Assembly (NCBI GenBank): GCA_000027065.2
Contig: FN543093.2
Span: 2,980,074 to 3,044,073, forward strand
Source: Cronobacter turicensis z3032
Lineage (GTDB): Bacteria; Pseudomonadota; Gammaproteobacteria; Enterobacterales; Enterobacteriaceae
Length of the DNA stretch: 64,000 nt
Direction of reading: 5' to 3'
The notes below the pieces were generated by a model. It was not told where the DNA came from. It did no database searches and saw only the letters and a list, made by a program, of their open reading frames with translations. The position numbers were made by a program, and so were the translations under genes. Below, in pieces: positions 1 to 7,551 of the stretch. The stretch's first letter is position 1, and each line of letters opens with the position of its first letter.

Positions 1-44
1 AACGCCAGAGCGCTCAGTGTGAATGCCCACCCTAAGGTTCTCAT
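1..44 (-). CDS. Possible 5' end of a secreted protein gene (partial)
   Basis: A minus-strand ATG at 44 opens a frame running off the left edge. The visible residues (M-R-T-L-G-W-A-F-T-L-S-A-L-A) look like the start of a signal peptide: one Arg, then a hydrophobic run. It would diverge from the two-component system that begins at 158. No Shine-Dalgarno sequence is visible. Only 14 codons can be seen, so product and even reality are uncertain. Confidence 0.3.
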   Translation of the reverse strand, partial: MRTLGWAFTLSALA

Positions 45-53
45 GAGCCAAAA

Positions 54-134
54 ATGAAGAATGACTGAAGCACGTAATGATGCTGCAAACCTGATAGATT
101 GCCTGGTACCGTTTTTTCTTAAGATGTTCTTCAT
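54..134. promoter_or_regulatory. Two candidate PmrA/QseB-type operator boxes
   Basis: Two elements of the form hexamer-N5-hexamer lie in this intergenic gap. At 118-134 on the plus strand it reads CTTAAG-ATGTT-CTTCAT. At 54-70 on the minus strand it reads CTTCAG-TCATT-CTTCAT. OmpR-family regulators of the PmrA/QseB branch bind direct repeats with this 11-bp period. A TGATAC hexamer at 142-147 could be the -10 of the plus-strand gene, placing transcription start only a few bases before its GTG. Binding by the adjacent regulator is inference. Confidence 0.45.
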
Positions 135-157
135 TCACTGCTGATACCCTTGCCATT

Positions 158-835
158 GTGAAAATTCTACTTATCGAAGACGACCTGGATCTCGGCAATG
201 GCGTACGTATCGCCTTTGCCGATCAAGGGTTTGATGTCATATGGGTTCGCCGCAAAGAGGATGCGCTGCATCAGCTTGATGTCTGCGTGCCGGAACTGAT
301 CCTGCTCGATCTGGGCCTGCCCGACGGCGATGGCATGAGTCTGATGGCGTACGTGCGCCAGCGGTTCAAGGGGCTCCCCGTCATCATCCTGACAGCGCGA
401 GGCACGCTGCAGGATCGCCTGAGCGGGCTCGATGCCGGTGCGGATGACTATCTTGTAAAACCTTTTGTTCTCGCCGAGTTGCTGGCAAGGGTTCGAGCAC
501 TGGCGCGACGCAGTTATGGTTTTGAGAATGAAGCGATCGAAATCCGGGGATTATCTCTGCATGTACCCACGCGTCGCGTGACGGTAAGCGCGCGTCACGT
601 TGAGTTGACGGCAAGTGAATATGCGCTGCTTGAAACATTAATGCTGCGGCCTGACCGCGTGCTGACACGAGGGTTTCTGGAAGAAAGGCTATTCGGCGCT
701 AAAGAAAATCTAAGCAACGCTCTGGATGTGCATATGGGTAACTTACGTCGAAAAATCGGCGACGGCTATGTACGAACGGTGAGAGGCGTAGGGTATGTCA
801 TTGATACCGTACCGATCCACAAGGTGTCTGATTGA
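158..835 (+). CDS. OmpR/PhoB-family response regulator
   Basis: DNA-binding response regulator of 225 residues. The receiver domain is residues 1-115, with acidic pocket residues E7-D8-D9, phosphoacceptor D51 and the conserved Lys in DDYLVKPF. A winged-helix DNA-binding domain follows, ending in the typical RxxRGVGYxI motif. The start is GTG at 158, fixed by the usual MKILLIEDD opening; no ribosome binding site is visible, so the mRNA may be nearly leaderless. The stop codon shares one base with the ATG of the downstream histidine kinase (TGATG), so the two are translationally coupled. It belongs to the QseB/PmrA/TctD branch. Its signal and target genes are unknown; the two boxes upstream suggest autoregulation. 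Confidence 0.9.
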   Translation: MKILLIEDDLDLGNGVRIAFADQGFDVIWVRRKEDALHQLDVCVPELILLDLGLPDGDGMSLMAYVRQRFKGLPVIILTARGTLQDRLSGLDAGADDYLVKPFVLAELLARVRALARRSYGFENEAIEIRGLSLHVPTRRVTVSARHVELTASEYALLETLMLRPDRVLTRGFLEERLFGAKENLSNALDVHMGNLRRKIGDGYVRTVRGVGYVIDTVPIHKVSD

Positions 836-2226
836 TGCGAAATATGTGGCGCCGCCTGAAGCTCCCGACGCTCGTAAGACGGATAATCATCGCTCAGATG
901 GTGCTGCTTGCCTTGCTTTGGTGTCTTTTTTTGACCTTCATTTTGTGGGAAGACCTGCGCAGCCCTCCCATCCTCACCGGCAGTCAGACATACGACACCC
1001 TTTTTACCCTGGTGGAGAAAATGGCCGACCGCCCGCAGGATCGAACCGATGTGCTGGAGGCGTTCAGCAAGGCATTACGGGAAGGGTATGGCGGCGGTGA
1101 CGATCCGGCACTGTCAATCAGCCTCATCGTTCGCAAGAATAATGCGATTATTTTTTCGTCTGATGGCGCGCCCACAGGGGTGTTCAACACCCGATTAGGG
1201 GAAGTTCAGCGTATTCAGAGTGAAGGCCGCGCCTGGACAAGCCGAACGCTAAAATCCGCGAACGCCGACGTAGAGGTGACGCTTTTCACCCCTGCCGGAG
1301 GCTGGAACTTCTTTATCTATCTCAACTCGCGCGGCTACTACATATTGCCGCTGCTAATATGCATTCCTTTTCTTTTGCTTCCCGCGTGGCTCTCCATCCG
1401 CATTGCCATGCGTCCCTGGAATAACGTGGTGAATGAAATTACTTTACGGACGCCAGAAGATCTCTCGCCCTTAAAAGAAGTCCCCAGACACAGAGAGCTT
1501 CGCCAGATGGTGGACGCGATTAACGAATTTCTTGCCAGGGTGCGGGAAGGCGCTGAAAGGGAACGGGTATTCATTGCCGATGCCGCTCACGAGCTGCGTA
1601 CCCCCCTGGCGGCGATGCGAATTAATGTTGAGGCTTTACAGTCCTGGGTCAGTAGCGAGAATCAACAGGAGTTGCTGGCAGGGATTATTCGCAGCAATAG
1701 CCGGGCGGCGCGTCTCGTCAATCAGTTGCTGCTGATGATGCACAGTGAAGCGCGTGTTGACACGGTGATGCAGCCTGTGCCGCTGACGACGCTCATCCAG
1801 GAACGAATGGCTGCGCTGGAACCCCTCGCGACGGAGCGCAGAATTGAGCTGGAATTCTACTCGCTTGATGAAGTCTGGATCACGGGTATTCGGGAACGCC
1901 TGATGTCGCTGATTGACAACTTAATCGAGAATGCCGTGAAGTACAGTCCTGAAGGTGGGCGCGTTGAGGTGGAAGTATGGGCTGCAGATAAATCCACTCG
2001 GTTACGCGTCTCAGACGCGGGCCCCGGCATTCCGGTTGCCTTAAGAGAGCGGGTATTTGACAGGTTTTTTCGCGATCCAGGCCAGCTGCAAAGCGGGAGT
2101 GGTTTGGGGCTTGCCATCGTCAAAGCGGTAGCGCAGCAACATAACAGCAGCGTATGCCTGAGTACGTCCGCAGAAGGCGGTCTCATGGTCACGGTAGACT
2201 TTCCCGACGGCAAAGGCGGCTCCTGA
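835..2226 (+). CDS. Two-component sensor histidine kinase (QseC/PmrB/TctE-like)
   Basis: Inner-membrane sensor kinase of 463 residues, partner of the upstream regulator. Transmembrane segments lie near residues 15-38 and 168-188 and enclose a periplasmic sensor domain of about 130 residues. A short HAMP-like linker leads to the dimerisation helix with phosphoacceptor H252 (AAHELRTP). The ATPase domain has an N box (NLIENAVKYS), a G1 box (DAGPGIP) and a G2 box (GSGLGLAIV). ATG at 835 is preferred to the TTG at 832 because it overlaps the regulator stop by one base. The ligand cannot be read from the sequence. Confidence 0.88.
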   Translation: MRNMWRRLKLPTLVRRIIIAQMVLLALLWCLFLTFILWEDLRSPPILTGSQTYDTLFTLVEKMADRPQDRTDVLEAFSKALREGYGGGDDPALSISLIVRKNNAIIFSSDGAPTGVFNTRLGEVQRIQSEGRAWTSRTLKSANADVEVTLFTPAGGWNFFIYLNSRGYYILPLLICIPFLLLPAWLSIRIAMRPWNNVVNEITLRTPEDLSPLKEVPRHRELRQMVDAINEFLARVREGAERERVFIADAAHELRTPLAAMRINVEALQSWVSSENQQELLAGIIRSNSRAARLVNQLLLMMHSEARVDTVMQPVPLTTLIQERMAALEPLATERRIELEFYSLDEVWITGIRERLMSLIDNLIENAVKYSPEGGRVEVEVWAADKSTRLRVSDAGPGIPVALRERVFDRFFRDPGQLQSGSGLGLAIVKAVAQQHNSSVCLSTSAEGGLMVTVDFPDGKGGS

Positions 2227-2357
2227 TACCGCCGCGGGTTAAGGGATGACCTCCCTGTCATTCATACCGATGATAACGTCACTTCTACCGTGGCGTTATT
2301 TAACACGCCGCGCACAGGACTCGCACAGCAGGGCCCTGTTCGCTTTTACTGACCCGG

Positions 2358-2936
2358 TTATTTAGCTGAATCTTTCATCTGCTCAGCAGATTTCAGGTGC
2401 GCCTCCACGACCGGCGTATGCGCATCGGCCAGCGCTTTCACATCCGGATCCTTGATGTTTTTGGCGTCACTTTGCAGTTTCGACAGCACCATTTTGTGAT
2501 CTTTGGTGCCCGCATTTTCCATATACATCTTGTCAAAGGCGTCGCCGCTCTCTTTTTCGAGCTTAGCGGCCATCGCCTTGTGCTTAGCGTCCGGCTCAGT
2601 CGGCAGCGTCACGCCTTTTTGCTGGGCGACTGTCTGAACTTTGCTCAGCGCAGCGCTATGGTCGTCGACCATCTTCTGTGCAAAGGCTTTGACGTCGCTG
2701 TTCTGGGCTTTTTCCAGCGCAATCTTAGCGGCGGCGACCTCATTGATATTGGCCTGCGCCATGTCCTTCAGCGCTTTTTCGTCGCCGGCGCTGAGTTTGG
2801 CATCGGATGCGGTCTGGCTTGCGTCGCCAGTCTGCGCGGTACTCGCTGGCGTCCGGGCTTGCACGCTCAGCGTGCTGAACATCGCTGCGACTGCTGATAC
2901 GACCAGCAACCCTTTCACGGTTTTGCTCTTCTGCAT
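2358..2936 (-). CDS. Secreted DUF4142 family protein
   Basis: A 192-residue protein with an N-terminal signal peptide (positive MQKSKTVKG, then a hydrophobic core, likely cleaved after QA near residue 27). A low-complexity Ala/Thr/Ser linker follows, then an all-helical DUF4142 domain rich in Ala, Lys and Asp. This domain is ferritin-like in fold but has no known enzymatic activity. A clear AGGAGA ribosome binding site precedes ATG at 2936. Family members are periplasmic and often stress- or stationary-phase-induced, which fits the sigma-S-like -10 upstream. It is monocistronic. Function unknown. Confidence 0.85.
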   Translation of the reverse strand: MQKSKTVKGLLVVSAVAAMFSTLSVQARTPASTAQTGDASQTASDAKLSAGDEKALKDMAQANINEVAAAKIALEKAQNSDVKAFAQKMVDDHSAALSKVQTVAQQKGVTLPTEPDAKHKAMAAKLEKESGDAFDKMYMENAGTKDHKMVLSKLQSDAKNIKDPDVKALADAHTPVVEAHLKSAEQMKDSAK

Positions 2937-3302
2937 TTTGTTCTCCTGATGGCCATGAGTAAGGCTGATGCAAGGTCATTAACCGTGCTCAGCTTCAGAG
3001 GTAAATGACAACTGCAAAGCTCAGTATAGGATAACAATCTGAGATAGCCGTTTCCGTCAGGGTCTTTCACGGCCAAGCGAAGCGAATCACAGCAGTAAAG
3101 AAGCGGAAATGGGTCGTGGCAGCGATATGAGCCATGAGGGCATGTTCAGGCGTTACGCGTTAAAGGGACCTCTCCTTTGCGCAAGTGGCAGAATTCTCTT
3201 ATTCTGACGTAACGCAGCATTTCTTTATAACGTGTGATGAGGGAGGTTCCTCTGGATACCCTGGAGAAATGAACTCCCTGTCATAACGTGCTGGCATACT
3301 TT
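2937..3302. other. Intergenic region upstream of DUF4142 gene and downstream of nudI
   Basis: A 366-bp gap without a convincing gene. It holds the promoter region of the minus-strand DUF4142 gene and the 3' side of nudI. Short open frames here lack ribosome binding sites. No clear terminator hairpin with a T-run was seen. Confidence 0.5.
3023..3029 (-). promoter_or_regulatory. Possible sigma-S-type -10 element (CTATACT)
   Basis: On the minus strand CTATACT lies about 87 bp before the DUF4142 start codon. C at -13 next to TATACT is the preferred sigma-S extended -10 form. No good -35 hexamer is seen 16-18 bp upstream, which is also common for sigma-S promoters. Assignment is inference. Confidence 0.35.
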
Positions 3303-3728
3303 TTAAAGCAGGCCTTTTTGCGTAAAAGTAACGCGGGTCGCTTCATTTAAATCGATATTTTTTAGCATCTCAGGGGAAACCCACATAATTTCCTGGAACT
3401 CGTCATTAAACGTAATATCCCGATTAGCGCTGATGCAATCGAAGATAAGATAAATCATATATATCTCTTCGGTTGTGCCATCCGGATACGTTTTATTGCG
3501 AATATCGTCACGGAATGTCCAGGGCTTAATCTCTGTGATTAACAGCGCCTCGCCTAACTCCTCCATTATTTCACGCCTTAATGCCGTTTCCAGGGTTTCT
3601 CCGGGCTCCATCCCACCGCCGGGCAACGCCCATTGTCCGGGAAATACCCCGCGATCGGACGCCATTTTACAAAGCAAATACTCGCCATCATTTTGTATCA
3701 CAGGACAAACGATTATCCTCTGGCGCAT
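3303..3728 (-). CDS. nudI: Nudix nucleoside triphosphatase NudI
   Basis: A 141-residue Nudix hydrolase, the same length as E. coli NudI (YfaO) and close to it along its whole length. The Nudix box GX5EX7REUXEEXGU occupies residues 38-60 (G38, E44, R52-E53, E56-E57) and binds the catalytic Mg2+. NudI hydrolyses pyrimidine nucleoside triphosphates, preferentially deoxy forms such as dUTP and dTTP, to monophosphate and pyrophosphate. An AGGAG site precedes the ATG. In E. coli nudI lies next to yfaZ; here it stands alone, so the locus has been rearranged. Confidence 0.92.
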   Translation of the reverse strand: MRQRIIVCPVIQNDGEYLLCKMASDRGVFPGQWALPGGGMEPGETLETALRREIMEELGEALLITEIKPWTFRDDIRNKTYPDGTTEEIYMIYLIFDCISANRDITFNDEFQEIMWVSPEMLKNIDLNEATRVTFTQKGLL

Positions 3729-4034
3729 TTAAACTCCTTTATGAGAAGACGCATGAAGTAGCCACACACATTAAAGGGTAATGTTTTAAATGTGAAGCAC
3801 CTGTGTTCACATTACCCAGAGAAACGATCCGACCTGCTGCGCAGCCGCCAGGCATCGCATCATCTCACAAGATATTGCGCCCCTCTTTTACTGTCCGCCT
3901 TGTTCACTCTTCAGCAATCAATAATTTCGTACTGGTACCACTATTAATGCGCAGATATACACTTACCGCTCAGAAACAGCTTATCGTCATGTCCAGGGCG
4001 CAACGCTTTTTTTGATAAAATATATCCTTTTTTA
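3729..4034. other. AT-rich intergenic region between nudI and the oxidase gene
   Basis: Divergent spacer with no supported gene. A 70-codon frame (3803-4015) lacks a ribosome binding site and resembles no family I know. The region presumably holds the nudI promoter on the minus strand; no strong consensus hexamers could be fixed. Confidence 0.45.
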
Positions 4035-4050
4035 TGTGATCTTCATCACA
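4035..4050 (+). promoter_or_regulatory. Predicted CRP binding site
   Basis: TGTGA-TCTTCA-TCACA matches the CRP consensus TGTGA-N6-TCACA perfectly in both arms. It ends 55 bp before the ATG of the oxidase gene, a position suited to activating that promoter. FNR sites need TTGAT halves, which are absent. Suggests that the oxidase/exporter pair is under cAMP-CRP control (inference). Confidence 0.6.
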
Positions 4051-4105
4051 AATACCTGGACATCAATAACCACACAATAAATGCGTCTAAAACAAGGAAA
4101 TTGCC

Positions 4106-5125
4106 ATGTTTAATCTTAAAAGAATTGAACCCGCTTTTACGGATGATATTTATGGTTTCACACCGAGCCTGCTCGCCTGGATAAATGGCGACAGCGAAAC
4201 TCCCCCCGCGCTGAACACGCTGCATGAGATTCTTCAGCGCGCCTGGCATGAGAACTCGGCGGTCGATGAGAAAATAGTTCAGCATGCGTTATTTATTATC
4301 TACCAGAGCGTACTGTCTCACCCCTTATCAGCGCCCGCCTCCAGACAATACGATCCCGCCATCCTGGAAATAAAAAACGCTGTCGAAGAGCAGTGGATGG
4401 AGCATGAATTCGCCGGGCTGGTTATTCCTGATGAAGTGAATACCTCCAGACATTACGGCGATTATTTAAAAACGGTCTGGCACGCCCATAATGCCTCGCA
4501 TCACCCTCTTTTCGAATTCCTTGAAAAAGATGCTTCTACCAGACAGCTCTATTATTTCTTTAAAAGCGACAGCGCACTTAACTTAATATTCTTTGATCTG
4601 GTCGCTTATACCCTCATTGGCTCACAACCGGAAACGCGCGGCACCATCAGCGAAAATCTGTGGGATGAGATAGGCCATGGCGATAACGTCTTCACGCACG
4701 TCAATCTCTATAAAGACGTTCTGGCGCGCCAGGATATCACCCTGCCCGCCAATCACTATATTGATATGTACGGCACGGAAGCGCTGGCCGGTCATAACGC
4801 GTTTATGCTGGGCTCTGTTAACCGCAAACATTACTACAAATTGCTCGGCGTGATGGCGATGACGGAAGTGTTAGACCCGCCGCAGTATGAGAAACTGGTG
4901 AACGGCTGTCTGCGCCTGGGGCTTATCAGTCGCGATGTGAAATACTATACCGAGCATATTACTATCGATATCAAACACGGGGATGACTGGCTTTATAACG
5001 TGATTGATGTCATCGCCGAACGTGACCCTGCGACCCGCAAAGAATTTTATCTGGGCAGTTTATTACGGCTGCGCACCGCCGAGCGTTACTACGATCAGCT
5101 GATGCAAAAATTGCTCGCGCTGTGA
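4106..5125 (+). CDS. Heme-oxygenase-like iron-containing oxidase (HDO superfamily)
   Basis: A 339-residue protein, all-helical by composition, with the pattern of the iron-containing redox enzyme / heme-oxygenase-like diiron oxidase family. Candidate metal ligands are E188 and H198 (EIGHGDNVFTH), E254 (MAMTE), and the H-x3-D-x2-H triad H284, D288, H291. D155 or D164 on an earlier helix could be the remaining carboxylate. Known members (for example UndA, BesC and SznF) use O2 and a dinuclear iron centre for N-oxygenation, C-C cleavage or desaturation of amino acids and fatty acids. The substrate here is unknown. Start ATG 4106 has an AAGGA site. The gene is followed after 61 bp by an EamA exporter, suggesting a made-and-exported product. 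It is visibly less GC-rich than the norVW/norR genes downstream. Confidence 0.75.
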   Translation: MFNLKRIEPAFTDDIYGFTPSLLAWINGDSETPPALNTLHEILQRAWHENSAVDEKIVQHALFIIYQSVLSHPLSAPASRQYDPAILEIKNAVEEQWMEHEFAGLVIPDEVNTSRHYGDYLKTVWHAHNASHHPLFEFLEKDASTRQLYYFFKSDSALNLIFFDLVAYTLIGSQPETRGTISENLWDEIGHGDNVFTHVNLYKDVLARQDITLPANHYIDMYGTEALAGHNAFMLGSVNRKHYYKLLGVMAMTEVLDPPQYEKLVNGCLRLGLISRDVKYYTEHITIDIKHGDDWLYNVIDVIAERDPATRKEFYLGSLLRLRTAERYYDQLMQKLLAL

Positions 5126-5186
5126 TGATAATACCGGCCCGGAGAATAGCGCCGGGTCTTCCTGTATGCTGAACGAGAGGTAATCT

Positions 5187-6104
5187 GTGGCCTATTTACT
5201 GCTCGCTCTCGCCGCGATTTTCTGGGGCGGAAATTATGTGGTGGGGCATATTCTGGTCCAGTATGTGGACCCTTACGGGTTAAGCCTTATTCGCTGGGGC
5301 TTTACCACCGCGCTAATGCTGGCGCTTTACTGGCGTCAGTGCTCTGTTGATTTCGCTGCGCTCAGAACACATCTCGGCATTAATACTCTGCTTTCATTTC
5401 TGGGCCAGGTCAGTTTCCCGTTGAGCTTATATATCGGGCTTCAGTACACCACCTCCCTGAATGCTGCGATTTATATCTCCAGTACGCCGTGTCTGGTTCT
5501 GCTGATCAACCATTTTGTGTTTCACGAGCGCATTTCAGCCCGCAATATTATCGGGGTAATCGCCAGCACGGGCGGGGTGTTATATCTCGCATTTTCCAGC
5601 GCAGGCGGCAGCGGCAATATAAAAACCTTCGGCTTAGGCGATGTACTAACGATTATCTCCGCGCTGAGCTGGGCCTTTTACTGCGCGTTTTTACGCCTGA
5701 AAGATAAAACCGTGAAAAACACGTCTTTTGTCGCGTTCAGTTCGCTTATCGGTACGATAATTCTGGTGCCGATGTTTCTGCTGCATGCGGCGCTGGCGCC
5801 GGATTATCGGGGCGTGATTTACACGCTTTCACCCGCTGTTATCGCAGGCATCCTCTACCTGATTATTTTTCCGTCCTGGCTGTCGTATGTTTTCTGGAAT
5901 AAAGGCGTTTCGCTGATAGGCACGACCCGCAGTGAAATTTACACCCATCTTATTCCTGTTTCGGGCGGTATCATGGGCATTGTGTTTTTAGGGAATGAAC
6001 TCAGAAGCTATCACATCATTACCATGTTACTGATTGTCTTTGGCATCGTCTGTTGTTCATACCGCACGGAGCCAAAAACCAGCCCAGGCGTGATGGAGCG
6101 CTAA
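5187..6104 (+). CDS. EamA/DMT-superfamily transporter
   Basis: A 305-residue polytopic inner-membrane protein with about ten transmembrane helices in two EamA repeats (roughly residues 1-135 and 150-290). It opens with the family motif around AIFWGGNYVV and has a second Trp-rich repeat start (ISALSWAFYC). Members of the drug/metabolite family export amino acids and other metabolites by proton antiport. The start is GTG at 5187, with an AGAGG site six bases upstream. It lies 61 bp behind the iron oxidase gene on the same strand and probably forms an operon with it. The substrate is unknown; export of the oxidase product is inference. Confidence 0.85.
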   Translation: MAYLLLALAAIFWGGNYVVGHILVQYVDPYGLSLIRWGFTTALMLALYWRQCSVDFAALRTHLGINTLLSFLGQVSFPLSLYIGLQYTTSLNAAIYISSTPCLVLLINHFVFHERISARNIIGVIASTGGVLYLAFSSAGGSGNIKTFGLGDVLTIISALSWAFYCAFLRLKDKTVKNTSFVAFSSLIGTIILVPMFLLHAALAPDYRGVIYTLSPAVIAGILYLIIFPSWLSYVFWNKGVSLIGTTRSEIYTHLIPVSGGIMGIVFLGNELRSYHIITMLLIVFGIVCCSYRTEPKTSPGVMER

Positions 6105-6183
6105 TCAATAGCGGCGGCGAGGCCGAATCAGCGCCGTTGAGCGCTATACTTAACGTAAATTCCCCATCTGCCGCGAGAGCGTA

Positions 6184-6402
6184 ATGCAACGAGAAAATGT
6201 CATCTCCCGCAGTCTGGCGTCGGTCGGTTATGACTGGGACAGCCGGGTGCTGGAGATAGCCTTTCACAACGGCGCGGTCTATCACTATCTGAACGTGCCG
6301 GAGCAGGTGTATCTCGCGCTGGGCAACGCCCTGTCGAAAGGGCGTTATTTTCGTAAAGCCATCAAAGACCGCTTTCCTTACCAGCGCGTGGACGTGGAAT
6401 AG
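6184..6402 (+). CDS. KTSC domain-containing small protein
   Basis: A 72-residue protein consisting almost entirely of a KTSC domain, named for similarity to a lysyl-tRNA synthetase C-terminal region. Typical pieces are an opening S-x-x-L-x-x-V-G-Y-D, the strand LEIAFHNGAVYHYLNVP, and the closing ALSKGRYFRKAIKDRFPYQRV. Function is unknown; nucleic-acid binding has been proposed from the fold. It starts 79 bp after the exporter and may have its own promoter. Its stop lies only a few bases before the convergent norW stop. Confidence 0.8.
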   Translation: MQRENVISRSLASVGYDWDSRVLEIAFHNGAVYHYLNVPEQVYLALGNALSKGRYFRKAIKDRFPYQRVDVE

Positions 6403-6405
6403 TCC

Positions 6406-7548
6406 TCAGGCGTTCGCCGCGTTCAGGGCTTTGAGCAGGCCAAACGCCTGCTTCATCTGGTCCTCACTCACCACGAAACCACGCAGCACGCCCTGCCCGT
6501 CCATGCCGCGCGCGATAATGCCGCCAGGGCTTATGCACACCTCCCATGTCAGCTCCTGGTTGCCGGTATCGCCCGCCAGATGCAGCGGCATCAGCGGCGT
6601 TTTCACTTTGACGAGCATCGCAGGCAGCGTCAGGTTTTGCGCAGCGCCGGTAAGGTTTCTGGCGAGCGTCATGGCGCACAGCTGTGCTGGTTGCAGGAAT
6701 GGCAGCAGTTGCCCGCGGATCTCCGCGCAGTCGCCGAGCGCGTAGATATCCGGATGGCTGGTGGCAAGCCGGTCATCCACCACGATCCCGCGCCCGGTCA
6801 CCAGCCCGGCGCGCTGAGCGAGCGTTAAATCGGGCCGCAGGCCAATGGCGCAGACCACCGCGTCAACGCTCTGCTGATGCCCGTCGGTAAGCGTCGCCAC
6901 CAGCGAATCGTGATGGCGCGCGAGCGACGACAGGCCCGTGCTGAGCCGCAGCGTTACGCCGTGTTGCATCAGCACCGTTTGCAGGCGGGCGCTGATTTCC
7001 GGTATCAGTATTGATGAGAGCAGGCTCGTGCTGGTATCCACCAGCGTCACCTGTTTCCCGGCGCGGTTCAGATCCATCGCAAGCTCGGTGCCAATCAGCC
7101 CGCCGCCCAGCACCAGCACGCGTCTGGCGTCGCGTAGCGCCGCCTCGCAGCGGCGATACTCCTGCTGGCTGTTGAGCGTAAACATCAGCTCGCTGCCGCT
7201 CACTGGCGGCACAATCGCCTGCGCGCCGGTGGCGAGTACCAGTTGCTGCCAGGAGAAAGTGCCGGCGCTGGTTTCCACGGTGCGCGCGGCGGTGTCGATA
7301 GCCGTCACCTGCGTCAACGGATGCAACGCAATGTCATTCTGTTCCGCCCACTCGCCTGCGCGCTGGCGGGTGAGATCGTCCGCGCGCTGCCCGTTAGTAA
7401 ACACATGGCTGAGATCGGGTTTGTTATAGTCATCGCCGCTGTCCGCCGTGATAAGCCGGATCGGACGGGTCCTGTCCTGCTGGCGCAGGTGGCGCACCAG
7501 CTGGCGGGCGGCAAAGCCCGCGCCGATAATAATCAGTTCCTCACGCAT
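6406..7548 (-). CDS. norW: NADH:flavorubredoxin reductase NorW
   Basis: A 380-residue FAD-dependent pyridine nucleotide-disulphide oxidoreductase. The FAD-binding GxGxxA motif is near residues 9-14 (IIGAGFAARQ), an NADH-binding GGGLIGTELA motif lies centrally, and a second FAD motif (YALGDCAEI) is near residue 280. NorW passes electrons from NADH to the rubredoxin domain of NorV, which reduces nitric oxide to N2O in the cytoplasm. It begins three bases after the norV stop, so the two are co-transcribed and probably translationally coupled. It is under the same NorR/sigma-54 promoter. Confidence 0.93.
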   Translation of the reverse strand: MREELIIIGAGFAARQLVRHLRQQDRTRPIRLITADSGDDYNKPDLSHVFTNGQRADDLTRQRAGEWAEQNDIALHPLTQVTAIDTAARTVETSAGTFSWQQLVLATGAQAIVPPVSGSELMFTLNSQQEYRRCEAALRDARRVLVLGGGLIGTELAMDLNRAGKQVTLVDTSTSLLSSILIPEISARLQTVLMQHGVTLRLSTGLSSLARHHDSLVATLTDGHQQSVDAVVCAIGLRPDLTLAQRAGLVTGRGIVVDDRLATSHPDIYALGDCAEIRGQLLPFLQPAQLCAMTLARNLTGAAQNLTLPAMLVKVKTPLMPLHLAGDTGNQELTWEVCISPGGIIARGMDGQGVLRGFVVSEDQMKQAFGLLKALNAANA

Positions 7549-7551
7549 GGT

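Noticed and set aside
3803..4015. 70-codon plus-strand frame upstream of the oxidase gene
   Set aside because: No ribosome binding site and no recognisable domain; it lies in the promoter-bearing gap.
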